Shown: in pieces, positions 44,217 to 53,696 of the stretch
Numbering within the stretch: the stretch's first letter is position 1
How the letters are laid out: every line of letters starts with the position of its first letter
DNA from: an uncultured bacterium
Lineage (GTDB): Bacteria; Cyanobacteriota; Vampirovibrionia; Gastranaerophilales; Gastranaerophilaceae
NCBI GenBank assembly: GCA_902783835.1
Contig: CACZSN010000046.1
Coordinates: 1-55,649 of the forward strand
DNA: 55,649 bases
Direction: 5' to 3'
Program-made: the position numbers and the translations under genes
Notes under the pieces: generated by a model
What the model saw: the letters and a program-made list of their open reading frames with translations, nothing else
Told to the model about the DNA's origin: nothing
Database searches by the model: none

Positions 44217-45467
44217 TTATTCCTTATCAGTTTTTTTGTTTCTTTGGTTTGGTTTAAGCGTCATATTTGAATGATCTGCTTCTTCTCTTGCATCAATTTT
44301 TTCTTGCTTTTCTTGTTCGGTAAGTTCAATTACTTGAACTTTTGAGCCTTGTCTGATACTTTGAAGGTTGCTTGAAATAATCACATCGCCTGCTTTTAAA
44401 CCGCTTTTAATTATCCAATTTTTATCAATCGTTCCGTTAACTTCGATATCTTGTTGTTTTGCACAACCGTTTTCGTCAATAACCCAAACATATTTTCCGT
44501 TTACGGATTCCAAAACGGCTTCTTGAGGAACCGTTGTTACTGTTGTTTTATTTTTTGCCGTAACAACTACTCTTACAAAGTCATTAGGAATCAATTGGTG
44601 TTTTTTGTTTGTAAAAGTTGCTCTCATTGTCAACGTTCCCAAATCTTTATCAATTTGGTTATCCATAAAATCAAGTTTGCCAGATTCGTCATAAATGGAT
44701 TCATCAGCAAGTTTCAAAGATACATCCACATTATTGAAAATGTTGCTGTCCTTGCCGTTTTTATATTTATCCAAATCTTCAGGTTTTGCGGTAAACGTTG
44801 CATAAACAGGATCAATCGTAACAAGTGTCGCAAGTTCGCCGACTTGTGCATTAACGTAGTTTCCTTCCGTAATTGAAAGTTCACCGATTTTTCCGTCAAA
44901 CGGAGCATAAATTTTTGTATAACTTAAATCAAGTCTTTTCTTTGCCAAATCAGCTCTCGCCGCATCAACCGAAGCTTTGTCCGATGAATACTTTGAAAAA
45001 GCTTGGTCATAATATGAACGGCTCACATAATCACCTTTTACAAGTTCTTTCGCTCTGTTCAACTCAACAAGTGAATTGTCATAACTTGCTTGAACTCTTC
45101 TCAATGCGGCTTCCGCATTTCTTACGGCAATAATATATTCATCAGGCTCGATTTGGAACAAAAGTTGTCCCTTTCTTACATAATCACCGTCTTGGTAATA
45201 TTTCTTTTGAAGCCATCCGCTTACACGAGAAACAATTTTGACTTCTTTCGGTGCTTGAATACGACCGACAAAATCCATTGATTCATTAATGGTTTCTTCA
45301 CTAATCGTAACCGTTTCGACCTTTGTCGGCATACTCATCATTTTTGCCATTATTTGACCGCCGACAACCGCCGATATCTTGTGAAACAATATCGGTACTA
45401 TAATTACCAAAACTGCTATAATTATATATAATTTAATCTTTTTTGATTGATTCTCGTTTTTTTCCAT
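44217..45467 (-). CDS. acrA: RND efflux periplasmic adaptor (AcrA/MexA family)
   Basis: A 416-residue membrane-fusion protein linking AcrB and TolC. An N-terminal membrane anchor (about 11-35) without a lipobox Cys is followed by a lipoyl half (GRIQAPKEVKIVSRVSGWLQK), a coiled-coil hairpin (about 115-180), the second lipoyl half (IYAPFDGKIGELSITEG) and a barrel domain. The C-terminal 35 residues are highly charged. It is the first gene of the six-gene operon, with AAAGGA before its ATG and a probable operator just upstream. Confidence 0.93.
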   Translation of the reverse strand: MEKNENQSKKIKLYIIIAVLVIIVPILFHKISAVVGGQIMAKMMSMPTKVETVTISEETINESMDFVGRIQAPKEVKIVSRVSGWLQKKYYQDGDYVRKGQLLFQIEPDEYIIAVRNAEAALRRVQASYDNSLVELNRAKELVKGDYVSRSYYDQAFSKYSSDKASVDAARADLAKKRLDLSYTKIYAPFDGKIGELSITEGNYVNAQVGELATLVTIDPVYATFTAKPEDLDKYKNGKDSNIFNNVDVSLKLADESIYDESGKLDFMDNQIDKDLGTLTMRATFTNKKHQLIPNDFVRVVVTAKNKTTVTTVPQEAVLESVNGKYVWVIDENGCAKQQDIEVNGTIDKNWIIKSGLKAGDVIISSNLQSIRQGSKVQVIELTEQEKQEKIDAREEADHSNMTLKPNQRNKKTDKE

Positions 45468-45493
45468 GGATTTATCCTTTTTTTAAATAAATA

Positions 45494-45518
45494 TGTTGTT
45501 TTGACAACAAAAATTATA
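45494..45518 (-). promoter_or_regulatory. acrA operon -10 box and overlapping inverted-repeat operator
   Basis: On the minus strand TATAAT occupies 45518-45513. Just downstream, TGTTGT and ACAACA (45494-45499 and 45504-45509) form a perfect inverted repeat over the expected transcription start. That position suits repression of the efflux operon. No clear -35 box is seen, and no TetR- or MarR-type gene lies nearby. Confidence 0.45.
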
Positions 45519-45575
45519 ACATAAACAACTTTAAATATAGCAAAATTATAACACGAAGGTAATCTTTAGTAACAA

Positions 45576-45605
45576 AAAAGCCTATCCCAATCAGGACAGG
45601 CTTTT
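45576..45605 (-). terminator. Terminator after glgC
   Basis: AAAAGCCTATCC (45576-45587) pairs with GGACAGGCTTTT (45594-45605), one mismatch, with a run of T's on the minus strand beyond 45577. Confidence 0.85.
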
Positions 45606-45622
45606 GAGGTGTTTACAAGAAT

Positions 45623-46858
45623 TCACAATTTTGCACCTTTCGGAACAACTGTTACTCCGCCGTTTGAAACGACAAAGCCTCTTGCAAGATCTTCATCACG
45701 GTTGAAACCGATTCTTGTATAAGGCGGAACATCAACGTTTTTGTCGATAATCGCCTTTTTAATTTCTGCGTGACGTCCGATATTTACGTTTTCCATCAAG
45801 ATACTGCCCGTTACGTTTGCAAATGAGTTAATTCTGACTTGCGGTGAAAGTACACATCTTGAAATGCTTCCGCCGGAAATGATACAGCCTTCTGAAACCA
45901 TTGAGTTTGTTGCCATACCGATTCTGTCTCCTTCTTCCCAAATGAATTTTGCGGGCGGGAAGTTGTAGTTGAATGTTCTGAGCGGCCATTCTTTTGAATA
46001 CAAATTCAATTCAGGTGTGTAATCAAGCAAGTCCATATTTGCTTGCCAGTAACTGTCGATGCTTCCTACATCTTTCCAGTAACCTTTTTCTGTCGGCGAC
46101 ATTCCGTCAAATTCATTTGTTGTAAAGTCGTAGATGAAAATTCTTTCTCCGTCTTTCAACATTTTCGGAATGATATTTTTACCGAAGTCGTGGTTTGAAT
46201 CTTCGAGTTCAGCATCAATTTTCAATTCATTAACAAGTTTGTCTTTGTTGAAAATATAGTTGCCCATTGAAGCCAAACACCAATCAGGTCTGCCGGGGAT
46301 TGCTTTCGGTTTTTCTTTCGGTTTTTCAACGAAACCTGTGCATCTCCAGTCATCATCAACTTCGATAATACCGAATTCACTTGCTTCTTCAATCGGAATA
46401 GGAATTGCGGCAATCGTTAACGCTGCATCTTTTTCCTTATGATAGTCAAGCATAAGTCTTACATCCATTTTGTAGATGTGGTCTCCGCCGAATACACAAA
46501 CGTAGTCAGGATCTTCATCATAAATGTGAGTAAGGTTTTGATAAACCGCATCAGCCGTACCTTGATACCAATGTCCGTCAGTTCTCATTTGTGCCGGAAC
46601 AAGGTCTATGTACTGCCCGATAATCGGTGACAAAGGCCACCCTCTTGTGATGTGAAGGTTCAATGAATCTGATTTGTACTGCGTAAGGATTTTGATTTTG
46701 TGAAATCCCGAGTTTACAAAGTTGTTAATTACAAAGTCGATAATTCTGTATCGACCGCCGAACGGAACCGCCGGTTTCGCTCTGTCTCTCGTTAACGGAT
46801 AAAGTCTTCTTCCCTCTCCGCCTGCGAGAATCATTGTTAAGCATTTGTCTGTCAGCAT
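45623..46858 (-). CDS. glgC: Glucose-1-phosphate adenylyltransferase
   Basis: A 411-residue enzyme that makes ADP-glucose for glycogen, normal for GlgC. It opens with ILAGGEGRRLYPLTRDRAKPAVPFG, with the nucleotidyl-transfer loop, and has WYQGTADAVYQN, DHIYKMDVRLMLDYH and FVEKPKEKPK in the N-terminal domain, then a left-handed beta-helix at the C terminus. The product is controlled in cyanobacteria by 3-phosphoglycerate; that is family knowledge. No glgA or glgB is adjacent. It follows lepA by 40 bases. Confidence 0.96.
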   Translation of the reverse strand: MLTDKCLTMILAGGEGRRLYPLTRDRAKPAVPFGGRYRIIDFVINNFVNSGFHKIKILTQYKSDSLNLHITRGWPLSPIIGQYIDLVPAQMRTDGHWYQGTADAVYQNLTHIYDEDPDYVCVFGGDHIYKMDVRLMLDYHKEKDAALTIAAIPIPIEEASEFGIIEVDDDWRCTGFVEKPKEKPKAIPGRPDWCLASMGNYIFNKDKLVNELKIDAELEDSNHDFGKNIIPKMLKDGERIFIYDFTTNEFDGMSPTEKGYWKDVGSIDSYWQANMDLLDYTPELNLYSKEWPLRTFNYNFPPAKFIWEEGDRIGMATNSMVSEGCIISGGSISRCVLSPQVRINSFANVTGSILMENVNIGRHAEIKKAIIDKNVDVPPYTRIGFNRDEDLARGFVVSNGGVTVVPKGAKL

Positions 46859-46898
46859 TTTTTCGTACCTTTCGTTTTCTGCTTATTGTGATACTGTG

Positions 46899-48701
46899 TT
46901 ATTCTTCTTCTAAACTTAATACCGCCATGAAAGCTTCTTGCGGAACTTCTACCCGTCCGACCGCTTTCATACGCTTTTTACCTCTTTTTTGTTTTTCAAG
47001 CAATTTTCTCTTTCTGGTAATGTCACCTCCGTAACATTTATCCAAAACGCTTTTTCTCATTGCTTTGATGTTTGTTCTTGCGATTATTCTTCCGCCAACT
47101 GCCGCTTGAATTGCAACTTCAAACATTTGTTTCGGAATTATCTCCTTCAATTTTGTCGTAAGTTTTTGACCCACATAGAATGCGTTATCTTTGTGAACGA
47201 TTGCACTCAAAGCGTCCACCACTTCTCCCGCAAGCATTATGTCAAGTTTTACCAAGTCACCTTTTCTGTAATCACAGAACTCGTAATCCAAACTTGCATA
47301 ACCTTTTGAACGTGATTTCAGTTGATCATAAAAATCGGTGATGACTTCGCTCAACGGAATATCATATTCTAAGTTCACTCTTATTTTATCAAGATATTGC
47401 ATATTTTTAAAGATGCCACGCTTACTTTGTGACAATTCCATAAGAGAACCGACATATTCATTGGGAGTAATAATATTTACTTTAACGTAAGGTTCTTCAA
47501 TATAGTCTCTATACTGTGCATCGGGCAAATTTGCGGGGTTATCGATATCAATAACTTCGCCGTTTGTTTTATGAACTTTATAAACTACGCTCGGAGCGGT
47601 AGTTACAAGTGATATGCCGTATTCACGTTCAAGTCTTTCCTGAGCAATTTCCATATGGAGCATTCCCAAAAATCCGCATCGAAATCCAAATCCCAATGCT
47701 GAAGAAGTTTCGGGTTCAAATGTAATACTTGAATCGTTTAATTTTAATTTTTCCAAAGCTTCTTTCAAGTCCGCATACTGGTCATTTTCGACGGGATACA
47801 TGCCCGAAAATACCATCGGTAAAGCTTCTTTATAACCTTCAAGCGGTTCGGTTGCGGGATTATCAACGTGAGTAACCGTATCGCCTACAAATCGTGTAAT
47901 TTCTTTAATTGATGCGGCAAGATAGCCTACATCGCCCGTCTTAAGTTCTTTAACGGGAACTCGTTTGGGGTTAAGATAGCCGAGTTCGACTATTTCAAAC
48001 TCCTTATTTGTTGCCATAAATCGGACTTTATCGCCGTTTTTAATCGAACCGTCAACCACTTTGAAGTAGCAAACCGTGCCCAAATATTGGTCATAAGCAC
48101 TGTCGAAAATCAACGCTCGCAAAGGTTTATCCGAAGTATCCTCCGGAGCGGGAACATATTTTACGATTGCTTCCAAAACATCTTCAACACCCGTACCGTC
48201 TTTTGCACTGACAGGAATTGCCATATCGCCGTCTATACCGAGGATTTCTTCGATTTCGGCACGAACACCTTCCACATCCGCAGACGGAAGATCGATTTTG
48301 TTGATGACAGGAATTATTTCGAGGTCTTGTTCCAATGCAAGATAAACGTTTGCAAGTGTTTGAGCCTCAACACCCTGTGTCGCATCAACGATTAACAAAG
48401 CACCTTCGCACGCTGCAAGAGAACGTGAAACTTCATATGAAAAATCCACGTGCCCCGGAGTGTCAATGAGGTTGAGAACGTAGTCCCTGCCGTCATTTGC
48501 GGTATAATTCATTCTTGCGGCATTAAGTTTAATTGTAATACCGCGTTCACGCTCAATATCCATCGTATCCAAAAGTTGGTCTTGCATATCACGTTTGGCG
48601 ATAGTGCCTGTTTTTTCCAGCAATCTGTCCGCCAAGGTTGATTTGCCGTGGTCGATGTGAGCAATTATGCAAAAATTTCGTACATTCTCAATTTGTTTCA
48701 T
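46899..48701 (-). CDS. lepA: Elongation factor 4 (LepA)
   Basis: A 600-residue translational GTPase that moves or remodels stalled ribosomes. G motifs are complete: G1 AHIDHGKST (14-22), G2 with [10 protein letters not shown]3 DTPGHVDF, G4 NKID and G5 SAKDGTG. The C-terminal domain unique to LepA is present ([22 protein letters not shown]). Length is as expected. It is the middle gene of a hypothetical-lepA-glgC run. Confidence 0.98.
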   Translation of the reverse strand: MKQIENVRNFCIIAHIDHGKSTLADRLLEKTGTIAKRDMQDQLLDTMDIERERGITIKLNAARMNYTANDGRDYVLNLIDTPGHVDFSYEVSRSLAACEGALLIVDATQGVEAQTLANVYLALEQDLEIIPVINKIDLPSADVEGVRAEIEEILGIDGDMAIPVSAKDGTGVEDVLEAIVKYVPAPEDTSDKPLRALIFDSAYDQYLGTVCYFKVVDGSIKNGDKVRFMATNKEFEIVELGYLNPKRVPVKELKTGDVGYLAASIKEITRFVGDTVTHVDNPATEPLEGYKEALPMVFSGMYPVENDQYADLKEALEKLKLNDSSITFEPETSSALGFGFRCGFLGMLHMEIAQERLEREYGISLVTTAPSVVYKVHKTNGEVIDIDNPANLPDAQYRDYIEEPYVKVNIITPNEYVGSLMELSQSKRGIFKNMQYLDKIRVNLEYDIPLSEVITDFYDQLKSRSKGYASLDYEFCDYRKGDLVKLDIMLAGEVVDALSAIVHKDNAFYVGQKLTTKLKEIIPKQMFEVAIQAAVGGRIIARTNIKAMRKSVLDKCYGGDITRKRKLLEKQKRGKKRMKAVGRVEVPQEAFMAVLSLEEE

Positions 48702-48750
48702 ATCACAAAGTATAGTTGAAACCTAAAATTATTAAAATCGTCCGAATTGA

Positions 48751-49377
48751 CTAATAAATCAGGGAAGAAAATTCTTTTTCCGGATGTTTTGTTCCGCCGC
48801 CGCAGATGTACTCAACAACCTTAAGGAAAAATTCTTTTGCTGCCTGTTGATGGCTCAAAGTAAATATATCATTCGACAAAAAGCGAACTCTCATTTCACA
48901 AGCGTCACTTTTACTTGCGGGAATATACAATGATGCAACTTCATCCTCTAACAGTTTGTCAACATAGTTTTCGGGATTGCTTTTAATAATTTTGCTGCAA
49001 TCACCTTTTATCGCAATAATACGATAGCAGAGCATTCTTTTTCCGCCCCGTTGAGCTATGTAAAGGGGTTTTGTGTTTGTTGCAAGCGTAAATCCGATTT
49101 TTTGCCACAATACGGACAACACAATGGATTGCGTTGATGAATCTCTTTCGCATCTGATGTTTTCGACCGAAACACCTCGTGCTGAAAAAGTTTGTTTGAA
49201 ATAGTCGGAAACCGACTTCATGTTTTGATAAATTTCTTCAAGAATGACATCAGCATTTGCACCGGCATTTCTGTAGTCGGTGTATTGCGAAAACATATGA
49301 GAAGCGACGTCGTTAATTCTCTCTAACGCCACCGATGACTGTCTTGAACTGTTTAAACCTGTAAAACCGTTTTCCAA
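48751..49377 (-). CDS. Hypothetical protein, TTG start
   Basis: A 208-residue soluble protein that I do not recognise. The first third is helical and polar (VALERINDVASHMFSQYTDYR, then a helix to about 65), followed by a mixed alpha/beta part (about 80-130) with YIAQRGGKRMLCYRIIAIKGD, and a C-terminal helical segment with KEFFLKVVEYICGGG. The only start that keeps the N-terminal helix is TTG 49377, which has AGGA nine bases upstream; the next in-frame ATG is at codon 28. It precedes lepA by 49 bases and is probably co-transcribed with it. Confidence 0.55.
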   Translation of the reverse strand: MENGFTGLNSSRQSSVALERINDVASHMFSQYTDYRNAGANADVILEEIYQNMKSVSDYFKQTFSARGVSVENIRCERDSSTQSIVLSVLWQKIGFTLATNTKPLYIAQRGGKRMLCYRIIAIKGDCSKIIKSNPENYVDKLLEDEVASLYIPASKSDACEMRVRFLSNDIFTLSHQQAAKEFFLKVVEYICGGGTKHPEKEFSSLIY

Positions 49378-49528
49378 ACTTGATTTCCTGTTTTTTCTGA
49401 CTCTCTTTCGGTATTGTAATATCTTTTGGGGATATTTAGAATACGCAAAGTGTCGTATTTCTGATTATATTTGACTTTCCGATTTGAAATACGGATTGAA
49501 AAAAGGATTTTTCTTTTTTCGTTTAATT

Positions 49529-49537
49529 TGATATAAT
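49529..49537 (+). promoter_or_regulatory. Extended -10 promoter of the 49610-53682 operon
   Basis: TGATATAAT (49529-49537) has the TGn extension followed by a perfect TATAAT; no good -35 box is visible, which is common for extended -10 promoters. Confidence 0.5.
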
Positions 49538-49609
49538 CAAGTTATATTTTAAACTCAAAACAAATATTATGCAAGTAAAAACAATTATATTAAGGAATTT
49601 TATACCTCA

Positions 49610-50554
49610 ATGACAAAAGTTGTTATAGTCGGATACGACGAAATGTTTGCTCAACTGATAAAAGGGTGTATATCCGCCGGTTACAAGCCGGTCGGAGTTT
49701 TCCGATATGACAGAGTAAAATATAAACCCTGGTTTTTAAAAATCAAAGATTGTATTTTGCCGAGTAAAGACAAGTCGTTTCTTGACGGCTACAAACTATA
49801 CGAAATTAAGGCTACAAGCGTAAACAGCGAAGCTTTTCGCAAAGAGTTAATCAGACTGAACGTTGATATTGTTTTTGTCGGTTCTTGGGGAGAAAAGTTC
49901 AAAAAAGAGACTTTCTGTATCCCTAAAATCGGCACAATCAACTGTCATCCTTCACTTTTGCCGAAATATCGCGGTCCAAACTCTTATGCTCAAGTTATTT
50001 TAAACGGAGAAACAAAAACCGGAGTAACATTCCATTTGATGGATGAAAATTACGATACCGGAGCGATTTTGCAGCAAACTGAAGTTGAAATATTGCCGGA
50101 AGATACAGGCGGAAGCTTAAGAGCAAGGTGCTGTCAAATTGCGGGACAAGAAGTCGGAAAACTATTGTTGCAGATGGAAAGTGAAATGATTTTGCCCGTA
50201 AACCAACGCGAAGATTTGGCAACTTATCAACCACAATTTACGGAAAAAGATGTTCTTTTAAATTTTGAACATACCGCAGAAGCAATTGACAGAAGGATTA
50301 GGGCATTTTTGCCATGGTCAAAATGCTATATCGCTCACAAAAACAGATTTTTTACTTTTGACAAACACGAAATATTCGGAGAAACTTGCGAACGACAAGG
50401 AAAATTGGTTGAAAAAGGAAACGATTATTTTTGTGTTGTGGCAGGTGATAAAAAAATTATTAAATTTTCAGGAATAAAATTATACGGAAGCACACGTTTG
50501 TTTACAAAACTTTATGCCTCAATGTCCTTAAAAATCGGCGATATTATGGAATAG
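49610..50554 (+). CDS. Methionyl-tRNA formyltransferase-type protein
   Basis: A 314-residue N10-formyl-THF-dependent formyltransferase. The catalytic triad is visible: N111 and H113 in INCHPSLLPKYRGPNS, and D149 in MDENYDTGAIL. A C-terminal OB-like domain (about 205-310) follows, as in Fmt. Fmt formylates Met-tRNAi. The HPSLLPKYRGPNS form is slightly closer to sugar or nucleotide formyltransferases such as ArnA, so the substrate is not certain; the genome's other formyltransferase genes would decide. First gene of a five-gene plus-strand operon. Confidence 0.75.
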   Translation: MTKVVIVGYDEMFAQLIKGCISAGYKPVGVFRYDRVKYKPWFLKIKDCILPSKDKSFLDGYKLYEIKATSVNSEAFRKELIRLNVDIVFVGSWGEKFKKETFCIPKIGTINCHPSLLPKYRGPNSYAQVILNGETKTGVTFHLMDENYDTGAILQQTEVEILPEDTGGSLRARCCQIAGQEVGKLLLQMESEMILPVNQREDLATYQPQFTEKDVLLNFEHTAEAIDRRIRAFLPWSKCYIAHKNRFFTFDKHEIFGETCERQGKLVEKGNDYFCVVAGDKKIIKFSGIKLYGSTRLFTKLYASMSLKIGDIME

Positions 50555-50618
50555 TTTAAATTTTTGCCCTAAATCTCTCTAAAATGTTATAATCTCAAAG
50601 AAAAAACGGAGAGGTAAA

Positions 50619-51446
50619 ATGCCTGATTTAAACGCAATATATGAAGTTATCACTTTTTCAATCGGTGACACAAAAGCCGGTTCAAAAATGGGGAAACTTT
50701 TAGCAAAAAATACAGAGGACGGAACCACTCTTAACTGCATTATGTGGGAAGAAACCCTTAAGCGGCATGAGGACTGGATGTTCCGTTCGGGAAATAAAAT
50801 CAAACTCATTCACGCAACTTACAACGAAAAATATAATAATTGTTTAGTTAATGATATTGACGTTGTTGAAGAAGCAAAATTCGGTCTTGATGAAAACGAA
50901 CAAACAAAGATGTTTAACGAAATTTGTGAACGTGTGACGAAATTTGAGGACGAAAAACTTAAAAAATTCATAGCAAATATGCTTGCCGAACACGCGGAAG
51001 AATTCAAGACAATGCCTGCGGCAAAACTCATGCATCACAACTATTTAGGCGGTTTGCTCGAACATTCTCACGAGTGTATGACGATTGCGGATAAAGTTGT
51101 TGATATGTTTCCAAAAAAATTAAACAGAGACGAAGTTGTTGCAGCAAGTATAATACACGATTTCGGCAAAATTTTTGAATACACGATTAATAAAGAATCG
51201 GGCATAATTGACTATGCGGAAGATTTTTACACAACTTGGATTTCGCACTCACAGTGGGGCTTTACGAACTGTATGGTCAACGGATTTCCAAGAATTGCGA
51301 AAATGATTGCCGCACACCACGGAAGAACAGATTGGGGTTCAATGATTGATTTGAACGAAAAAAATCTTGAATCATACGTATATGTACTTCATCACATCGA
51401 CGATTTGTCCGCAAAATTCGGCAAAACGTCTGTTTCAGAGTTATAA
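50619..51446 (+). CDS. YhaM-like 3'-5' exoribonuclease (OB fold plus HD domain)
   Basis: A 275-residue protein. Residues about 1-85 are an OB-fold nucleic-acid-binding domain, and about 130-260 an HD metal-dependent hydrolase domain with HHNYLGGLLEHSHEC (H149) and SIIHDFGK (H180, D181). This is the YhaM plan, a 3'-5' RNA/DNA exonuclease first seen as CMP-binding factor. It is slightly shorter than YhaM (about 314 residues). AGAGG precedes the ATG. It follows the formyltransferase gene by 64 bases and precedes the next gene by 16. Confidence 0.82.
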   Translation: MPDLNAIYEVITFSIGDTKAGSKMGKLLAKNTEDGTTLNCIMWEETLKRHEDWMFRSGNKIKLIHATYNEKYNNCLVNDIDVVEEAKFGLDENEQTKMFNEICERVTKFEDEKLKKFIANMLAEHAEEFKTMPAAKLMHHNYLGGLLEHSHECMTIADKVVDMFPKKLNRDEVVAASIIHDFGKIFEYTINKESGIIDYAEDFYTTWISHSQWGFTNCMVNGFPRIAKMIAAHHGRTDWGSMIDLNEKNLESYVYVLHHIDDLSAKFGKTSVSEL

Positions 51447-51462
51447 TTCACGGAGAAAAGAT

Positions 51463-52149
51463 ATGAAAAAATTATTTCAAATTTTATGTACAATAGCCGT
51501 AATGAGCGGATTATCGGTAACAGCTGCCCCCTTGAAAGCGGATGTCAGCAGCGAACATATTCCAGCAGGTACGGTAATTGCAGTAAAAACAATTGACGGA
51601 CTTGATACAGCTAAATCTCAAGTATATGACAGTTTTAACGTAACAACCGTTGCGGACATTGTTGCAGGAGACAAAATGATTTTGCCGAAAGGAACTATCA
51701 TCAGAGGTTCTGTCAAAAGCATTACCCCTAAAAAAATGCTTTCTAAAGATGCTGCCGTTTACGTAAAATTTGACCACCTCGTAAGTCCGATGGGAGCACA
51801 AATTCCTGTATCTTTAGCCATTCATTCAACAGATATTTTGACTGCTGACGGCGGCTTGGGTCACGGCGGAAACTACAAAACGGCAAGTAAACAAAACGTT
51901 CAAAACGCAAAAAAAATTATTGTTAATATGACTCAATGGGGCATTAATACAGGCGATCAAGCTTGGAACGGCTGGCCGAAATATATTCTTACACCGTTCA
52001 GTTCGCTTTTGTCAGTACCGACTTCGGGGTTATATATTATTGGCGACCAAGTTGTTGACGTATTCAAAAAAGGTAGCGAAATGACCTTAAATCAAGGCGA
52101 AACAATTAACTTGATGTTCTTACAAGGAGTGGACGTTCCTACACACTAA
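51463..52149 (+). CDS. Exported protein with a VirB10-like barrel segment
   Basis: A 228-residue protein with a 21-residue signal peptide (MKKLFQILCTIAVMSG, ending TAA). Residues about 30-125 share the pattern found at 26252-26989 and 27035-27616: HIPAGTVIAV, ILPKGTIIRGSV and LVSPMGAQIPVSL. Function unknown; a periplasmic location is inferred. The open frame begins at 51367, but ATG 51463 with GGAG upstream begins the signal peptide and is preferred. It lies 16 bases after the yhaM-like gene, and its stop overlaps the pncC start (TAATG). Confidence 0.7.
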   Translation: MKKLFQILCTIAVMSGLSVTAAPLKADVSSEHIPAGTVIAVKTIDGLDTAKSQVYDSFNVTTVADIVAGDKMILPKGTIIRGSVKSITPKKMLSKDAAVYVKFDHLVSPMGAQIPVSLAIHSTDILTADGGLGHGGNYKTASKQNVQNAKKIIVNMTQWGINTGDQAWNGWPKYILTPFSSLLSVPTSGLYIIGDQVVDVFKKGSEMTLNQGETINLMFLQGVDVPTH

Positions 52150-52676
52150 TGATTAAATTTTTAGTCAATATTTCAAAAATTTTAGAAATTTTATCAGGCA
52201 ACTATCTTCCCGAAAACACAATCGGGAAGTTGTTGCGTGAAAAAGGGAAAACCGTTGCGGTGACAGAATCTTGTACAGGCGGACTCGTAAGTTCTTTGCT
52301 GACGGACGTTTCCGGCAGTTCGGAATACATTACGGCAAATTTTGTGACATATTCAAATGAAGCCAAAATGCAATACCTTGGTGTTTCTGCCGAAACACTT
52401 GAAAAGCACGGAGCGGTCAGTCCCGAAACCGCAAAAGAAATGGTTGAAGGTTTGTTGAAGAATACAGACTGTGATTTTGCAACTGCAACAACCGGAATTG
52501 CGGGTCCTACGGGCGGAACGGACGAAAAACCCGTCGGTTTGATGTATCTCGGTCTCGGAAGCAGAGTTGATGTAAAAATCGTCAAAATTCAACAACCAAA
52601 AGAACTTTACAGACGAATTATGAAAATTGCCTTTGCAAAACAGGCATTAAACGAATTTTTATATTTCATAAGATAA
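52149..52676 (+). CDS. pncC: Nicotinamide-nucleotide amidohydrolase (CinA C-terminal/PncC)
   Basis: A 175-residue enzyme that removes the amide from NMN in pyridine nucleotide recycling. The family signature ESCTGGLVSSLLTDVSGSS (about 39-57) and TGIAGPTGGTDEKPVG (about 117-132) are clear. It lacks the N-terminal molybdopterin-binding domain of full CinA. Its ATG overlaps the previous stop by one base, so translation is likely coupled. The isocitrate dehydrogenase gene follows after 10 bases. Confidence 0.9.
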   Translation: MIKFLVNISKILEILSGNYLPENTIGKLLREKGKTVAVTESCTGGLVSSLLTDVSGSSEYITANFVTYSNEAKMQYLGVSAETLEKHGAVSPETAKEMVEGLLKNTDCDFATATTGIAGPTGGTDEKPVGLMYLGLGSRVDVKIVKIQQPKELYRRIMKIAFAKQALNEFLYFIR

Positions 52677-52686
52677 GGAAAAAATC

Positions 52687-53682
52687 ATGAGAACAATAAC
52701 TTTAATTAACGGCGACGGAATCGGGCCAGAAATTAGTGATGCAGTAATGAAAATCATCTCAGCAGCAGGACTTGAGATTGATTGGGATATTCAAACCGCA
52801 GGAGCTGATGTGGCGGAAAAAGAGGGTACACCTTTGCCGCAAAGAGTTATTGACTCAATTAAAAAGAATAAAATCGCCCTGAAAGCACCCGTTACAACCC
52901 CTATCGGCAAAGGTTTCAGAAGCGTAAATGTTCAACTTCGAAAAAGTCTTGATTTATATGCAAACTTGAGACCCTGCAAGAATTTCGAAGGTATCAAAAC
53001 GCCGTTTGACAATGTCAATTTGGTTGTCGTTCGTGAAAATACAGAAGATTTGTACGCAGGCATTGAACGAATGGTGGACAACGATACGGCGGAAAGTATC
53101 AAAATCATTACGAGAAAGGCATCTGAGAGAATTGCGGAATTTGCTTTTAAATATGCCGTTGATAACGAAAGAAAGACTGTTCATGCGGTTTCTAAAGCAA
53201 ATATTATGAAATTTTCGGACGGATTATTTTTGGAATGTTGCAGAAAAATTGCAGAAAAGTATACGAACATTGAATACAAGGAAATTTTGGTAGATAACCT
53301 CTGTATGCAATTAGTTCAACACCCTGAAAAATTTGATGTTTTGGTTTTGCCAAATTTGTATGGCGATATTGTTTCAGACTTAACGGCCGGTTTGACGGGC
53401 GGTTTGGGACTTGCAAGGGGTGCAAACATCGGGCTTGAATGTGCTGTTTTTGAACCCGTTCACGGCTCTGCACCTGATATTAAGGGGCAAAATAAGGCAA
53501 ACCCGTCGGCATTGTTGCTTTCTGCGGTTGAAATGCTGAAATATATCGGCGAACGAGACAGGGCGGAAAAGATTGAAAACGCTTTGCTAAAAACGCTCAA
53601 AGAGGGTAAAGTTCTGACGGCAGACTTAGGCGGAAGTGCCACTACAACTGAATTTACAAACGAAGTCATAAAAAATTTATAA
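52687..53682 (+). CDS. Isocitrate/isopropylmalate dehydrogenase family (probable NAD-isocitrate dehydrogenase)
   Basis: A 331-residue decarboxylating dehydrogenase. NGDGIGPEISDAV opens the protein, VVRENTEDLYAGIE lies at the substrate site, and NLYGDIVSDLTAGLTGGLGLARGANIG is the family signature with the metal-binding Asp residues. The YANLRPCKNFEGIKTPFD stretch and the RENTEDLYAGIE form fit NAD-dependent isocitrate dehydrogenase better than LeuB. Homoisocitrate or other 3-hydroxy acid substrates cannot be ruled out. AAGGAA precedes the ATG. Last gene of the operon; a bidirectional terminator follows. Confidence 0.85.
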   Translation: MRTITLINGDGIGPEISDAVMKIISAAGLEIDWDIQTAGADVAEKEGTPLPQRVIDSIKKNKIALKAPVTTPIGKGFRSVNVQLRKSLDLYANLRPCKNFEGIKTPFDNVNLVVVRENTEDLYAGIERMVDNDTAESIKIITRKASERIAEFAFKYAVDNERKTVHAVSKANIMKFSDGLFLECCRKIAEKYTNIEYKEILVDNLCMQLVQHPEKFDVLVLPNLYGDIVSDLTAGLTGGLGLARGANIGLECAVFEPVHGSAPDIKGQNKANPSALLLSAVEMLKYIGERDRAEKIENALLKTLKEGKVLTADLGGSATTTEFTNEVIKNL

Positions 53683-53696
53683 AATTTAAACGTACG

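Noticed and set aside
51367..51462. Upstream extension of the VirB10-like gene overlapping the end of the yhaM-like gene.
   Set aside because: The signal peptide and Shine-Dalgarno place the start at 51463; the extension is out-of-frame coding for the upstream gene.
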